Positions 6,925-14,319 of a stretch of DNA of 36,903 nucleotides are shown one piece after another (within the stretch, counting starts at the first letter, position 1; the number at the start of each line of letters is the position of its first letter). The notes beneath the pieces were generated by a model. It ran no database searches and was not told the DNA's origin. It saw only the letters and a list, made by a program, of their open reading frames with translations. Source of the DNA: a virus. Where the stretch lies: the IMG/VR virus record IMGVR_UViG_3300018055_000003, positions 1 to 36,903 of that record; one strand, 5' to 3'. The position numbers and the translations under genes were made by a program.

Positions 6925-7299
6925 ATGGAATCATTTGAAAACTGGCTCAACCAACAGCTTTCACAAAGAGGGTGGTCACAAAGTGAAGCTGCTCGCCGCA
7001 GTGGCGTCTCAGCTTCGATGTTTTCTCAAGTCATCAGTGGAGTTGCAAAACCAGGCCCGGACTTTCTCGACGGCGTAGCCCGCGCCTTTGGCCTGACCCG
7101 CCGTGAGGTTTACGCCCGTGCCGGCCGGATCGAGCCGGAGCCAGACAGCGATACCCCCAGCGCTCGCGATCTGCTCACCTATTTCTCATCACTCATGCCC
7201 GACCATCAAGCGGACGTGATCGAACATGCAAAAGCTCTCTATGCGCTGGAGAAAAGCGAAAAACCGTATCGCGCTGTTACTGCTGATTCAAATACTTAG
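6925..7299 (+). CDS. XRE-family repressor-like protein
   Basis: A 124-residue protein with an N-terminal helix-turn-helix of the HTH_3/XRE type: GWSQSEAARRSGVSASMFSQ, then GVAKPGPDFLDGVARAFG, residues about 16-60. The C-terminal half (ARDLLTYFSSLMPDHQADVIEHAK) is helical and may mediate dimerisation; there is no LexA-like protease domain. It is one of the few plus-strand genes and faces the leftward early unit across an operator-bearing gap, so it is the best candidate for the lysogeny repressor. No strong ribosome binding site is visible, and the start could lie very near the transcript's 5' end. Confidence 0.8.
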   Translation: MESFENWLNQQLSQRGWSQSEAARRSGVSASMFSQVISGVAKPGPDFLDGVARAFGLTRREVYARAGRIEPEPDSDTPSARDLLTYFSSLMPDHQADVIEHAKALYALEKSEKPYRAVTADSNT

Positions 7300-7392
7300 C
7301 CCGTCAGCTCGCCTCGCCCTATGGCGCTACATGCGAGTCAGGGCATGGAGTTGCTGGGCAGGGGGATTGCCCAAGATCATAGGGGCATAGAC

Positions 7393-7845
7393 ATGAAAGG
7401 CCGTAGCCTCGCAACCATTGTCCTGATCGTTCTCGCAGCCGGCTGTGGAAACTCCAGCGCGCCAGCCGCCAGTCCCACTCAAGCGCCCGCGCCGCCGAAG
7501 GTGGCGCCAACGTCGGCCAGCTCGTCGCCCGCGACGGAAATCGCCCCACCAACCGAAACGCTCGCGCCCACGCAAACCCTCACGCCCACGGCCACCTCAA
7601 CCTACACTTTCACGCCGACGCGCTTTGCAGCGCCCACCGCGGCGAGCAACACATCCACGCCCACGATCACACGCGCTCCGGCCACGTGGACGCCCGTACC
7701 CACCCTGCGACCGCTGCCCACGGCGCCGGCGGGTGGGGGAGGGGCCTGCTGCAAACATTGTGGCACAACCAGCAAGCCCTGCGGCGACACGTGCATCTCC
7801 AACAAATTCACATGCAACACGCCGCCCGGCTGCGCATGCCCGTAG
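7393..7845 (+). CDS. Thr/Pro-rich lipoprotein with Cys-rich C-terminal domain
   Basis: A 150-residue protein. MKGRSLATIVLIVLAAGC is a lipoprotein signal peptide with lipobox LAAGC; AGGGG lies about 7 nt upstream. About 85 residues of Thr/Pro/Ala-rich stalk follow, then a compact domain with eight cysteines (CCKHC, CGDTC, FTC, GCAC). The product should be lipid-anchored outside the cell with a disulfide- or metal-bound head. It sits between repressor and integrase on the plus strand, a typical position for a lysogenic-conversion gene, so a surface role in the lysogen such as exclusion or adhesion is inferred. Its TAG stop lies inside a GTAGGGGCGCGG repeat. Confidence 0.8.
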   Translation: MKGRSLATIVLIVLAAGCGNSSAPAASPTQAPAPPKVAPTSASSSPATEIAPPTETLAPTQTLTPTATSTYTFTPTRFAAPTAASNTSTPTITRAPATWTPVPTLRPLPTAPAGGGGACCKHCGTTSKPCGDTCISNKFTCNTPPGCACP

Positions 7846-7918
7846 GGGCGCGGTCACCGCGCCCGTACACCGCGCCCGTACACCGCGCTTATTTTGTGAA
7901 GCTTGATTACAACAATAG
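7842..7918. repeat. GC hairpin repeat, 13-bp tandem and 30-bp dyad
   Basis: GTAGGGGCGCGG (7842-7853) pairs with CCGCGCCCGTAC (7857-7868); ACCGCGCCCGTAC is then repeated in tandem (7856-7868 and 7869-7881). The dyad element at 7889-7918 (TTATTTTGTGAA ... ATTACAACAATAG) follows. The lipoprotein stop codon is inside the first hairpin. Confidence 0.75.
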
Positions 7919-8007
7919 AGCGAAAGGATGAATCGAGGTGCAACCGAAGCGGGAAGAAGTGGGCAATCCGTGAACAAGTAACTCACCCGGACCGGTGAGG
8001 GGCTGAT

Positions 8008-8021
8008 ATGTCCACAGACAT
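8008..8021. promoter_or_regulatory. ATGTCCACAGACAT palindrome, copy 2
   Basis: An exact copy of the 14-bp interrupted palindrome, about 40 bp to the left of the attP core and inside the flanking 9-mer arms. Confidence 0.6.
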
Positions 8022-8073
8022 ACTCGAGTGTCCGGAGGCGGTCAACTCGCCAAGTCTCAAATGGGGTTCAAGT

Positions 8074-8107
<34 letters not shown>

Positions 8108-8113
8108 ACGACT

Positions 8114-8156
8114 GGTGAACACAAGAGATTGACCCAAGGCCGCTCTTGTGTTCACC
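8114..8156. repeat. 14-bp perfect inverted repeat beside attP
   Basis: GGTGAACACAAGAG (8114-8127) and CTCTTGTGTTCACC (8143-8156) are separated by 15 bp, just after the tRNA-derived core. No T-run follows. It could be a recombination-protein site or a leader hairpin in the integrase transcript. Confidence 0.7.
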
Positions 8157-8293
8157 GGTCGACCAAAATCCAACCTGCCCCCCAACAGGTGAGCATCCAA
8201 CTCGCCCCCGCTTCCGGTTCAAAAAAAGCCAAAAACCAATTACCTGAACGAGTTCCACATTATCAGAACAAGCGTTCTCGAACCGGAGGCCAA

Positions 8294-9223
8294 ATGAATA
8301 CCCTATCACTCTCCAGATCAATTGAAGGATTCTTTCTCGAAGCCGGCGCCCGTCGGCTCAGCCCGAACACGATCCGCTTCTACCGCGCCATCCTGGTGCG
8401 CTTCCAAAAGTTCTTTGACGCCGATCCCCTCATCGGCGCGATCACCAAGGCCGACCTGCAGCGCTTCATGATCAGCCTCGATCACCTCAGCAAAAAGACG
8501 GCGCTCGGCCATCACGCCGGGCTATCGGCGCTGTGGCGCTGGGCGCTCAGCGAGGAGCTCGTCGAGCGCAACCTGGTGCGCGAGATCCCCGCGCCGGTCC
8601 CCGAGCAGCACACCATCATTCCCTTCACGCAGGTCGAGGTCAAGGCGCTGCTGGGTGCCGTGGACAAGAGCATGCCCTATGCCAGGCTAGGCCAGCGCGA
8701 ATGCCAGCACAGCAACCCGGAGGCGCTGCGCAATCGCGTGATCATTTACTTGCTGCTCGACACCGGCATTCGCGCGTCGGAATTGTGCGGGCTGCGTGTG
8801 CGGAATCTCGATCTCAAGGCGCGGCACGTCACGGTGATGGGGAAGGGGAGTAAAGAGCGGACGATCTACTTTTCAGAGATCACGGCCAAGGTCATCTGGC
8901 GCTACCTGGCGCAGCGCTCCGATGAATCGCTCGACGCCTGGATGTTTCCCGCCTGGCATTCCACCAGCCCGCTCGACGCGCGCGATCTCTACCACGTGCT
9001 GCATCGTATCGGCCAGCGCGCCGGCGTTGCCGACGTGCACCCACATCGCTTTCGTTATACGTTCGCCATCCAGTACCTGCGCAACAAGGGCGATGTGTAC
9101 ACATTGCAGCGCATCCTGGGCCACACCACGCTCGACATGGTCCGCCGCTACCTGGCCATCGCTCAGACCGATATCGAAGCCGCCCACCGGCTCGCCTCGC
9201 CAGTGGCCAACTGGAGGCTTTAA
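8294..9223 (+). CDS. int: Phage integrase, tyrosine recombinase
   Basis: A 309-residue site-specific recombinase. The N-terminal SAM-like domain spans about 5-95; the catalytic domain has R160 (DTGIRASEL), K184/K187 (GKGSKER), H251 and R254 (HPHRFRYTF), H277 (ILGHTTL) and nucleophile Y286 (MVRRYL). The start at 8294 has GGAGG close upstream; a longer frame from 8072 would run through attP and is rejected. It should recombine attP with a host tRNA-Pro gene. Followed by a hairpin (9223-9239) that separates it from the convergent structural operon. Confidence 0.95.
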   Translation: MNTLSLSRSIEGFFLEAGARRLSPNTIRFYRAILVRFQKFFDADPLIGAITKADLQRFMISLDHLSKKTALGHHAGLSALWRWALSEELVERNLVREIPAPVPEQHTIIPFTQVEVKALLGAVDKSMPYARLGQRECQHSNPEALRNRVIIYLLLDTGIRASELCGLRVRNLDLKARHVTVMGKGSKERTIYFSEITAKVIWRYLAQRSDESLDAWMFPAWHSTSPLDARDLYHVLHRIGQRAGVADVHPHRFRYTFAIQYLRNKGDVYTLQRILGHTTLDMVRRYLAIAQTDIEAAHRLASPVANWRL

Positions 9224-9239
9224 TCCCCTTGAAGGGGAT
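9223..9239. terminator. Hairpin between convergent integrase and fibre genes
   Basis: ATCCCCTT (9223-9230), one base, AAGGGGAT (9232-9239): an 8-bp arm palindrome starting in the integrase stop codon. It lacks a strong T-run but lies exactly between convergent genes, so it may act in both directions. Confidence 0.5.
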
Positions 9240-9263
9240 AATAGCATAGGGCGAATCAACTCA

Positions 9264-9512
9264 TCAGTTGGTCGGCTTGCTATTTTTCGGCATTGCGACA
9301 GTGCGCGAAATCATGTTGCCGGGTTGCCTGATTGATACCTCGACGGCCCCCAGCTTGTCCCACGATTCAATACGCGCCGCGATCACCTCGAGCGCCAACG
9401 CGATTCGATCCAGGCTTCCAGCAATGGACACCAGCGCAACCGAATCGGTCCCGAGAGCCTTGAGCGCCTCACGATCAAGCGCCTCAAGCGCATCAGTTGC
9501 CGTGATATTCAT
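9264..9512 (-). CDS. Small hypothetical protein at the end of the structural operon
   Basis: An 82-residue protein. The first 55 residues are helical with heptad-like spacing (ALEALDREALKALG, SLDRIALALEVIAARIESWD), followed by a short polar tail. It starts 3 bp after the large fibre gene stops. Small coiled-coil proteins at the end of fibre clusters can be fibre chaperones; this is inferred from position only. No strong ribosome binding site is visible. Confidence 0.55.
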   Translation of the reverse strand: MNITATDALEALDREALKALGTDSVALVSIAGSLDRIALALEVIAARIESWDKLGAVEVSIRQPGNMISRTVAMPKNSKPTN

Positions 9513-9514
9513 TG

Positions 9515-10630
9515 CTATGTGGTTCCAATCCCATTCGCTATCGCCATCAGCCTAAGCTTGTTCGCCAGCGCCACCACCGTCGCCAAGTCGGTGCTGGCAG
9601 CGCCCAATGAGTACGCCGTCTGCGGCGTCGCGGAGTTGCATCCAAATCCTGTCGAACACCTGATATTTCCCGTCACGTCAAGCGTGTAGGTTGGCAACAT
9701 CTTAATGCCCACCGCGCCACCGAAATAATTGATGTCAGTAGTTCCTATCTGATTTACGCCATAGCCAGTCGTAACTCCAGCGACTTTTTGCGCCGCGATA
9801 TAGAAACCACCAGCCTCTGCGATGGCACCCCCAGCGGTAACGGCTGGGCTGTCGGCGCGGTAGGCATATCCGGAAGATACACTAGACGTTGCATCGACAA
9901 TCACGATCGATCGCGTTCCCGCCAACCGCGCATTTGCACCTGCGACAATCGCACCACTTACCGCACGCACGATGTTATTCAGACCATACAACTGTGACGA
10001 AAACGTATATGCTCCGCTTATGCGTCCATCGTTTGAGATGGCGGCTACAGTTTGACCGTTATCGGCAGTCATGGTCGCAGTTATGACATTGAAAAGATTA
10101 TACTGAGTCGCCACAGGGTCGGCGGCTGTCCTGACCAAAGACAGACCAACGGCTGCTGTAGGTGTGTAAGCAAGCGTTGGGCTGCCTGTCAGGCCATTCG
10201 CGGTGGTCCAATACGCAAGATAACTGCTTGCGCCAGTTCCAACCGGCACAGTTCCAGACGCATCTGGAAAAGTATATGTCCGTCCAGTTGCGCCGAAAGC
10301 CAATGTCGTCGCGCCACCTGTCATCGCGATGGCTGCATTTGGAAGAGAGAGTGATGCCGAGGTCCCTCCAAACACGATTGTTCCTGCCGACCACCCGAAC
10401 GTGGCCGCCGCCGTCGCTACCAAGATTTGACCTGCAGTCCTGCCCGCCACCGTGTGATCCGCACCATCAATCGCGTGAATGGGGACAGACGTGCCGATCC
10501 GGAGCTTTGTCTCGATCGCCTCGATTGCTGATTGAAGCTCATTCACATCGACGGCCATCACGTCGTCGATGCCGTCTGTTTTGGGAATATAGGAATCCAG
10601 GTCGCCAGGAAACACACTCGGAAAGGCCAT
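9515..10630 (-). CDS. Tail fibre-like structural protein
   Basis: A 371-residue protein. The start at 10630 (MAFPSVFPGDLDSYIPK) has GAGG 7 nt upstream; the frame is open further but without a signal. The N-terminal 50 residues include a helix (NELQSAIEAIETKLRIG) typical of a trimerising stem. The body is Gly/Ala/Thr-rich beta repeats (HTVAGRTAGQILVAT, YTFPDASGTVPVGTG), and the C-terminal helix (DLATVVALANKLRLMAIANG) is like those ending phage fibres. It lies downstream of the collar-type proteins, so it probably forms part of the host-recognition tip. Confidence 0.7.
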   Translation of the reverse strand: MAFPSVFPGDLDSYIPKTDGIDDVMAVDVNELQSAIEAIETKLRIGTSVPIHAIDGADHTVAGRTAGQILVATAAATFGWSAGTIVFGGTSASLSLPNAAIAMTGGATTLAFGATGRTYTFPDASGTVPVGTGASSYLAYWTTANGLTGSPTLAYTPTAAVGLSLVRTAADPVATQYNLFNVITATMTADNGQTVAAISNDGRISGAYTFSSQLYGLNNIVRAVSGAIVAGANARLAGTRSIVIVDATSSVSSGYAYRADSPAVTAGGAIAEAGGFYIAAQKVAGVTTGYGVNQIGTTDINYFGGAVGIKMLPTYTLDVTGNIRCSTGFGCNSATPQTAYSLGAASTDLATVVALANKLRLMAIANGIGTT

Positions 10631-10631
10631 G

Positions 10632-10823
10632 CTATGCCTCAGTCTTTGGGGTTTCAGGGACAGGCGGCTGCAACTTCTTGACGATGCTCTGCACCATGCC
10701 AATCAAGTGTGGCATGTCTTTCACCGCGATTTGCATCGGAGCATTCAAGAGAACCTCTTGGATGTAGCCCGCTTCTTCTTGAGTCAGAGTGACGCACACC
10801 AACGGTTTATCTTGTGATTCCAT
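10632..10823 (-). CDS. Small hypothetical protein in fibre cluster
   Basis: A 63-residue protein starting MESQDKPLVCVTLTQEEAG, with GGAGG 7 nt upstream of 10823. Short strand (LVCVTLT) and helices (AGYIQEVLLNAP, LIGMVQSIVKKL). It lies between a coiled-coil protein and the fibre, with closely packed boundaries on both sides. Function unknown. Confidence 0.6.
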   Translation of the reverse strand: MESQDKPLVCVTLTQEEAGYIQEVLLNAPMQIAVKDMPHLIGMVQSIVKKLQPPVPETPKTEA

Positions 10824-11079
10824 CTTTAGCCTCCAATTCAACGATGCGTGCTTCGAGTTGTGCGACCTTCTTCGCCAGGTCGCTGTTCAAAATCAAATCA
10901 TACACCATCGCCCTCACCAGCAACCCGATCGGATCAGCCTGCGGAGTCGCAAACCGCCACGCCATGTTGCCCGTCGCGTGATCCCTCGTGATGCAAACCT
11001 TGTCTTCGTCCATCGTCGCCAGGTCAACCGCATCGAGCGCGGCAAATTCAGCTTGTTTCCCGTTTCCGTTGTTGCTCAT
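10807..11079 (-). CDS. Small protein with C-terminal coiled coil
   Basis: A 90-residue protein starting MSNNGNGKQAEF; AAGGA about 6 nt upstream of 11079 decides this start over the longer frame to 11115. Residues 30-60 (HATGNMAWRFATPQADPIG) look folded, and the last 25 (LAKKVAQLEARIVELEAKDG) form a clear coiled coil. The 3' end overlaps the next gene by 17 bp. The leader belongs to the GGAAAGGAACGGATT repeat also found at 12703-12765 and inside the DnaA-domain gene. Confidence 0.6.
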   Translation of the reverse strand: MSNNGNGKQAEFAALDAVDLATMDEDKVCITRDHATGNMAWRFATPQADPIGLLVRAMVYDLILNSDLAKKVAQLEARIVELEAKDGITR

Positions 11080-11111
11080 AATCCGTTCCTTTCCTAATTC
11101 GTTGTTCTCCC

Positions 11112-11651
11112 TCAATTCTTCTTGCAGAACACGACCTCAATATAGGCAGGTGTCACCGTCGCCGTCGCCGCATTCGTCCCCAGCGCCGGATCCGCATAGT
11201 CAAATCCCGAAATCATCTGGTACACCGACCCCGCCGCCCCATTCTGCGACATCGCCGACCCCGCCGCCGTCGCCGCAGAGACAAACTTCGTCACGTCAAC
11301 GATCTGATCCTGCGCCCCCTGGTTCTGATCGTGCCTGTGATGATGCACGCCGCCCGAGTGCGTGTGACTGTGCGAGTGCGTCCCGCCGCCGCCCGTTCCG
11401 CCATAAGTTGCAGCGCCTCGCACAAACAATCCATCCAGCGCGCTCACGCGAGTCCACCCCGATGGGCAAGCCGCATCCGCCATCAAAATGATTCCCTGCG
11501 GAAGCAGCGCATACAGAGAGCCGTCCCCCGCGCCCCCGTCGTGATTGTGCGTGTTACCCAGCCACGCCATATTATCCGTGATCTGGGCATTCCACACAGC
11601 CGCCGTGATGTGCGTATTCGTCGTTTGAGTGACCGGTGTCGACCAGGCCAT
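11112..11651 (-). CDS. Tail collar-like fibre protein A
   Basis: A 179-residue protein. Residues 50-90 (LMADAACPSGWTRVSALDGL, FVRGAATYGGTGG) match the phage tail-collar signature, followed by a His-rich segment (THSHSHTHSGGVHHHRHDQ) that in related fibres binds metal in a trimer. The C-terminus ends AYIEVVFCKKN. It is a clear paralogue of the next gene, with the same N-terminus (MAW..P.T..T), collar and C-terminus, so the pair arose by tandem duplication. A receptor-binding or fibre-tip role is inferred. Confidence 0.75.
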   Translation of the reverse strand: MAWSTPVTQTTNTHITAAVWNAQITDNMAWLGNTHNHDGGAGDGSLYALLPQGIILMADAACPSGWTRVSALDGLFVRGAATYGGTGGGGTHSHSHTHSGGVHHHRHDQNQGAQDQIVDVTKFVSAATAAGSAMSQNGAAGSVYQMISGFDYADPALGTNAATATVTPAYIEVVFCKKN

Positions 11652-11654
11652 GCT

Positions 11655-12188
11655 CTAATCCTTCTTGCAGAACACGACCGAAATGTAAGCGGGCAAGCTG
11701 CTTCCCGCCGTCGCATCACTGGCCGTATCCGCCCCACCGCCCGACGCCGCGCCACTCTGCATCTGGTAGGCAGTTGCTCCACCACCACCCGTCACAGTCA
11801 TCGCCACCCCGTTCGAGCCGGTCGCCACGATCAAATTGGCGCTCGTCGTCTGATTCTGCGCCCCATAGTTCTGCCCGTGCGTGTGAGCCGCCGCCGTGTG
11901 CACGTGGCTATGCGTGTGCGTATCCGCCCCGCCCGTCCCACCGTAGGACGCCGCCCCCCGGATCATCTTGTTATCCCACGCCGAGACCCGCGTCCACCCG
12001 GTCGGGCACGCCGCGTCAAAGATGGCGATGAGTCCAGAGACCACCGCGAGCGCGCCCCCGTCGCCGGCGCCGCCGTTGTGATCGTGGCTCGTCCCCAGCC
12101 ACGTCATGTTGTTCGTGACCTGCTCGTTCCACACGGCGGCAGTTACGAGCGTCCCCGTCGATTTAGTCGCCGGCGCTGTCCATGCCAT
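11655..12188 (-). CDS. Tail collar-like fibre protein B
   Basis: A 177-residue paralogue of the 11112-11651 product: MAWTAPATKSTGTLVTAAVW, then IFDAACPTGWTRVSAWDNKM, then IRGAASYGGTGG, then THTHSHVHTAAAHTHG and AYISVVFCKKD. The ends are most alike and the middle, after the His cluster, most divergent, as expected if the exposed tip is under selection. GGAGGG lies just upstream of the start. Two similar collar proteins could build a mixed or alternative tip. Confidence 0.75.
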   Translation of the reverse strand: MAWTAPATKSTGTLVTAAVWNEQVTNNMTWLGTSHDHNGGAGDGGALAVVSGLIAIFDAACPTGWTRVSAWDNKMIRGAASYGGTGGADTHTHSHVHTAAAHTHGQNYGAQNQTTSANLIVATGSNGVAMTVTGGGGATAYQMQSGAASGGGADTASDATAGSSLPAYISVVFCKKD

Positions 12189-12189
12189 T

Positions 12190-12699
12190 CTACCCTCCCG
12201 CCGTATTGGTAATAGATGTTATCCGTAGGGGCGCGGTCCCCGCGCCCTCGCCCTCGCCCTCTGCCCCGAGTCCATGCTCGGCATTCTCCATCTCGAGATC
12301 GCTCAGCGATTCCCCCGGCGCCCAATTCCGATTTCCCATCTCGCGCCGGAGCAGCGCCGCTTCAATCGCCGCTCGATCGTCAGGGAACACAACCTGCATC
12401 ACATGTCCGCCATTCTCGTCATTCCCGCATGACAGACAATAGAAAATCGGCTCGCCCGGATCGGCCTCCTCAGCCCCGCTGCACGCCGGGCAGCGCACGA
12501 TCCAGCGGCCATGATTGATCTCAGCCTTCACAGCTCCCTGCACGGACACCTTGAAAGGCAGCCACATCGCGCCGGCCTGAGTCGCCAACCAGGCGACTAG
12601 CTTCGTGCCATTCTTGAGGGCGCCAATGGTATCGCGTGCCGTTCCTATCCTGGCGCCGCGGCCGGTCTGCGCAAAAACAATTCTATCGGTTGCGTCCAT
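12190..12699 (-). CDS. Zinc-ribbon protein in tail region
   Basis: A 169-residue protein. Residues 65-95 carry two CxxC pairs (CPACSG and CLSCGND) about 16 residues apart, a zinc ribbon, followed by HVMQVVFPDDRAAIEAALLRRE. AAGGAACGG lies just upstream of 12699. The last 25 residues (GEGEGAGTAPLRITSITNTAGG) are translated from a GTAGGGGCGCGG hairpin and a dyad element, so the repeat has extended or replaced the original C-terminus. Its role among the tail genes is unclear. Confidence 0.65.
   Translation of the reverse strand: MDATDRIVFAQTGRGARIGTARDTIGALKNGTKLVAWLATQAGAMWLPFKVSVQGAVKAEINHGRWIVRCPACSGAEEADPGEPIFYCLSCGNDENGGHVMQVVFPDDRAAIEAALLRREMGNRNWAPGESLSDLEMENAEHGLGAEGEGEGAGTAPLRITSITNTAGG
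12202..12247. repeat. Composite repeat inside the 3' end of a gene
   Basis: A dyad element (about 12202-12229, TATTGGTAAT ... GTTATCCGTAG) joined to GTAGGGGCGCGG (12225-12236) and CCGCGCCC (12240-12247). It lies inside the reading frame of the zinc-ribbon gene and 14 bp upstream of the start at 12188. Confidence 0.7.
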
Positions 12700-12702
12700 T
12701 TC

Positions 12703-12765
12703 TCCGTTCCTTTCCCAATCCCCCTACTGTGGGGGGACAATCCGTTCCTTTCCCAATCCGTTGTT
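12703..12765 (-). repeat. Leader repeat carrying a ribosome binding site, two copies
   Basis: A partial copy (12703-12720) and a full copy (12739-12765) of an element containing, on the minus strand, GGAAAGGAACGGATT. They flank a short CCCCC/GGGGG hairpin. The partial copy supplies the ribosome binding site of the zinc-ribbon gene. Other copies lie at 11080-11106 and 32871-32897. Confidence 0.6.
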
Positions 12766-12773
12766 ATCGCGTG

Positions 12774-14318
12774 TCAAAACGCCAGTCTCGTGTTCGTCCC
12801 CAGCTCGTCATACCCCGCCACCCCCAGCTGCCAATACGCCTGAAACGCCGCCGACGGCTCCAGCGTCCAGCGCGTTCTGATTGCCTGCATGGACTCCATG
12901 CTCTCATGCTCGATCTTGGCAATCCTGAACGAGTGAGAGATGCCATAATACGCCGACGTGAACGTGATCAGCGTCCCCAGGTCATACCCAAACTGCAGAG
13001 AGGGCCGATCCACGATCTCGACCACCACAGTCGGCAGCGGCGCCGTCAGCCAGCTCAACAGCCAATCGCTCAGGTCATTCGCCACCAGCGTCTGCTGCTG
13101 GAACGGCAGTTCGAGTGTCAATTGCCGCGTCCCATACAGCGCCTGGCTCGCCGAATTCTCCGAGATGCTGGCCGACACATTCAGCGATTCGAGCGCCTTG
13201 CCCCGCACTTTCAACAGCGTGACGTAACCCTCAAAGCCGCTCCCATTTGTCAGCACCAATTTGATGCTGCCAGAGAAGATGGTAGCGACCACCGTGAAAC
13301 TTCCTGTCAAATTCGTCCCGCCCCCATCCGCTTGCGTGTTCATCGTATAGTCGGTGGTCGCCACGGGTGCGGCCACGTCCTGCGCGATCGTCGCGTTATA
13401 ATTCTGATCCCTGAACGTGCCCCACAATGTCACGGCAGTGCCGGGCTGTACCGCTCGAATCTCGTCCAGCCTCCAGATCTCCCCCAGCGAAGCCAATTGT
13501 CTTGGATAGGCCCGCACACTGACTTTGTTTTTCACAGAGTCCCACGGGTTCGTCACCTCCGGCTCGTTCCCCACCTCCGCCTCGGTCAGCGCCAGCGCCG
13601 CAGCCTCGAGCAAGAGCGTGTGCCGGCTCCTGAAATAAATCTGCCCGTTTGCCTTGATGGTCGTCAAGCCCATCTCGCTCTCGGTCAGATCATGGATCGC
13701 GTCGAAGCCGCTCTGGTCGTTGATCCAACCATAGGGAATCACATCGCTACCCACATCCAGCGATTGCCCCCACGTCGCCAGCCAGCCGATGTCGTCAAGC
13801 ACATCATCAATCAGCACATCCGCCGTCGTGTTCGCTCGCAGCGCCACTGTCGAGTGTCGGTCAGACAAAATGCGCCATCCATCGCTCGCCTCGATGCGGG
13901 TCAAAGCCGTCTTGCGCCCGCCCGTGTTCGGGATCTCGTCAATCTTGCCACGGAACAAATCATACGTCCCGCCGCCCGACCCGTCTTGAACCCTCAATCG
14001 AATTTCCCGCCCAGGCTGCACATTCGGGTAAAGCGGGCTGGTCAGATACCACGGATCGTAGCGCCGGTCATAATTGTCCAGCGATAGCGAGCAGCCGCCC
14101 ACCTGCGCCCTCGCAAACCGAGACTCACCGCTGGCCGCCGACGTGAACATGCCCTCTCTACCTCGCGTGATGGAGAGTCCCTTCAGCCGGTTGTGTTCTC
14201 CGCTTCCATCAAACAATCCGTCTCCATCCCAATCCACCTCGAGCGCCCAGAGAAGATTGTCACTCACGGTAACTCCATACTTGGCGTACCCGTATTTGAA
14301 TGTGCCGTATCGCGCCAT
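12774..14318 (-). CDS. Tail hub / minor tail protein
   Basis: A 514-residue protein starting MARYGTFKYGYAKYG; 14318 is preferred since the frame above it overlaps the tape-measure gene. The N-terminal part (ALEVDWDGDGLFDGSGE, GREGMFTSAASG, LSLDNYDRRYDPW) and the segment ADVLIDDVLDDIGW are of a type found in tail-tip and hub proteins of actinobacterial and other siphoviruses. The gene lies directly after the tape measure, where distal tail and tail-associated proteins are normally encoded. I cannot tell a Dit-like from a Tal-like role. Confidence 0.65.
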   Translation of the reverse strand: MARYGTFKYGYAKYGVTVSDNLLWALEVDWDGDGLFDGSGEHNRLKGLSITRGREGMFTSAASGESRFARAQVGGCSLSLDNYDRRYDPWYLTSPLYPNVQPGREIRLRVQDGSGGGTYDLFRGKIDEIPNTGGRKTALTRIEASDGWRILSDRHSTVALRANTTADVLIDDVLDDIGWLATWGQSLDVGSDVIPYGWINDQSGFDAIHDLTESEMGLTTIKANGQIYFRSRHTLLLEAAALALTEAEVGNEPEVTNPWDSVKNKVSVRAYPRQLASLGEIWRLDEIRAVQPGTAVTLWGTFRDQNYNATIAQDVAAPVATTDYTMNTQADGGGTNLTGSFTVVATIFSGSIKLVLTNGSGFEGYVTLLKVRGKALESLNVSASISENSASQALYGTRQLTLELPFQQQTLVANDLSDWLLSWLTAPLPTVVVEIVDRPSLQFGYDLGTLITFTSAYYGISHSFRIAKIEHESMESMQAIRTRWTLEPSAAFQAYWQLGVAGYDELGTNTRLAF

Positions 14319-14319
14319 G

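Noticed and set aside
12636-14087. Long plus-strand open frame (483 codons) opposite the hub gene; similar ones opposite ParB-like (1430-2533), major tail protein (16386-17663), prohead protease (23450-24946) and TerL (28137-29291)
   Set aside because: GC-rich codon bias keeps the antisense frame open. The products are Arg/His/Pro-rich, have no domains and no ribosome binding sites, while the opposite strand has recognisable proteins.
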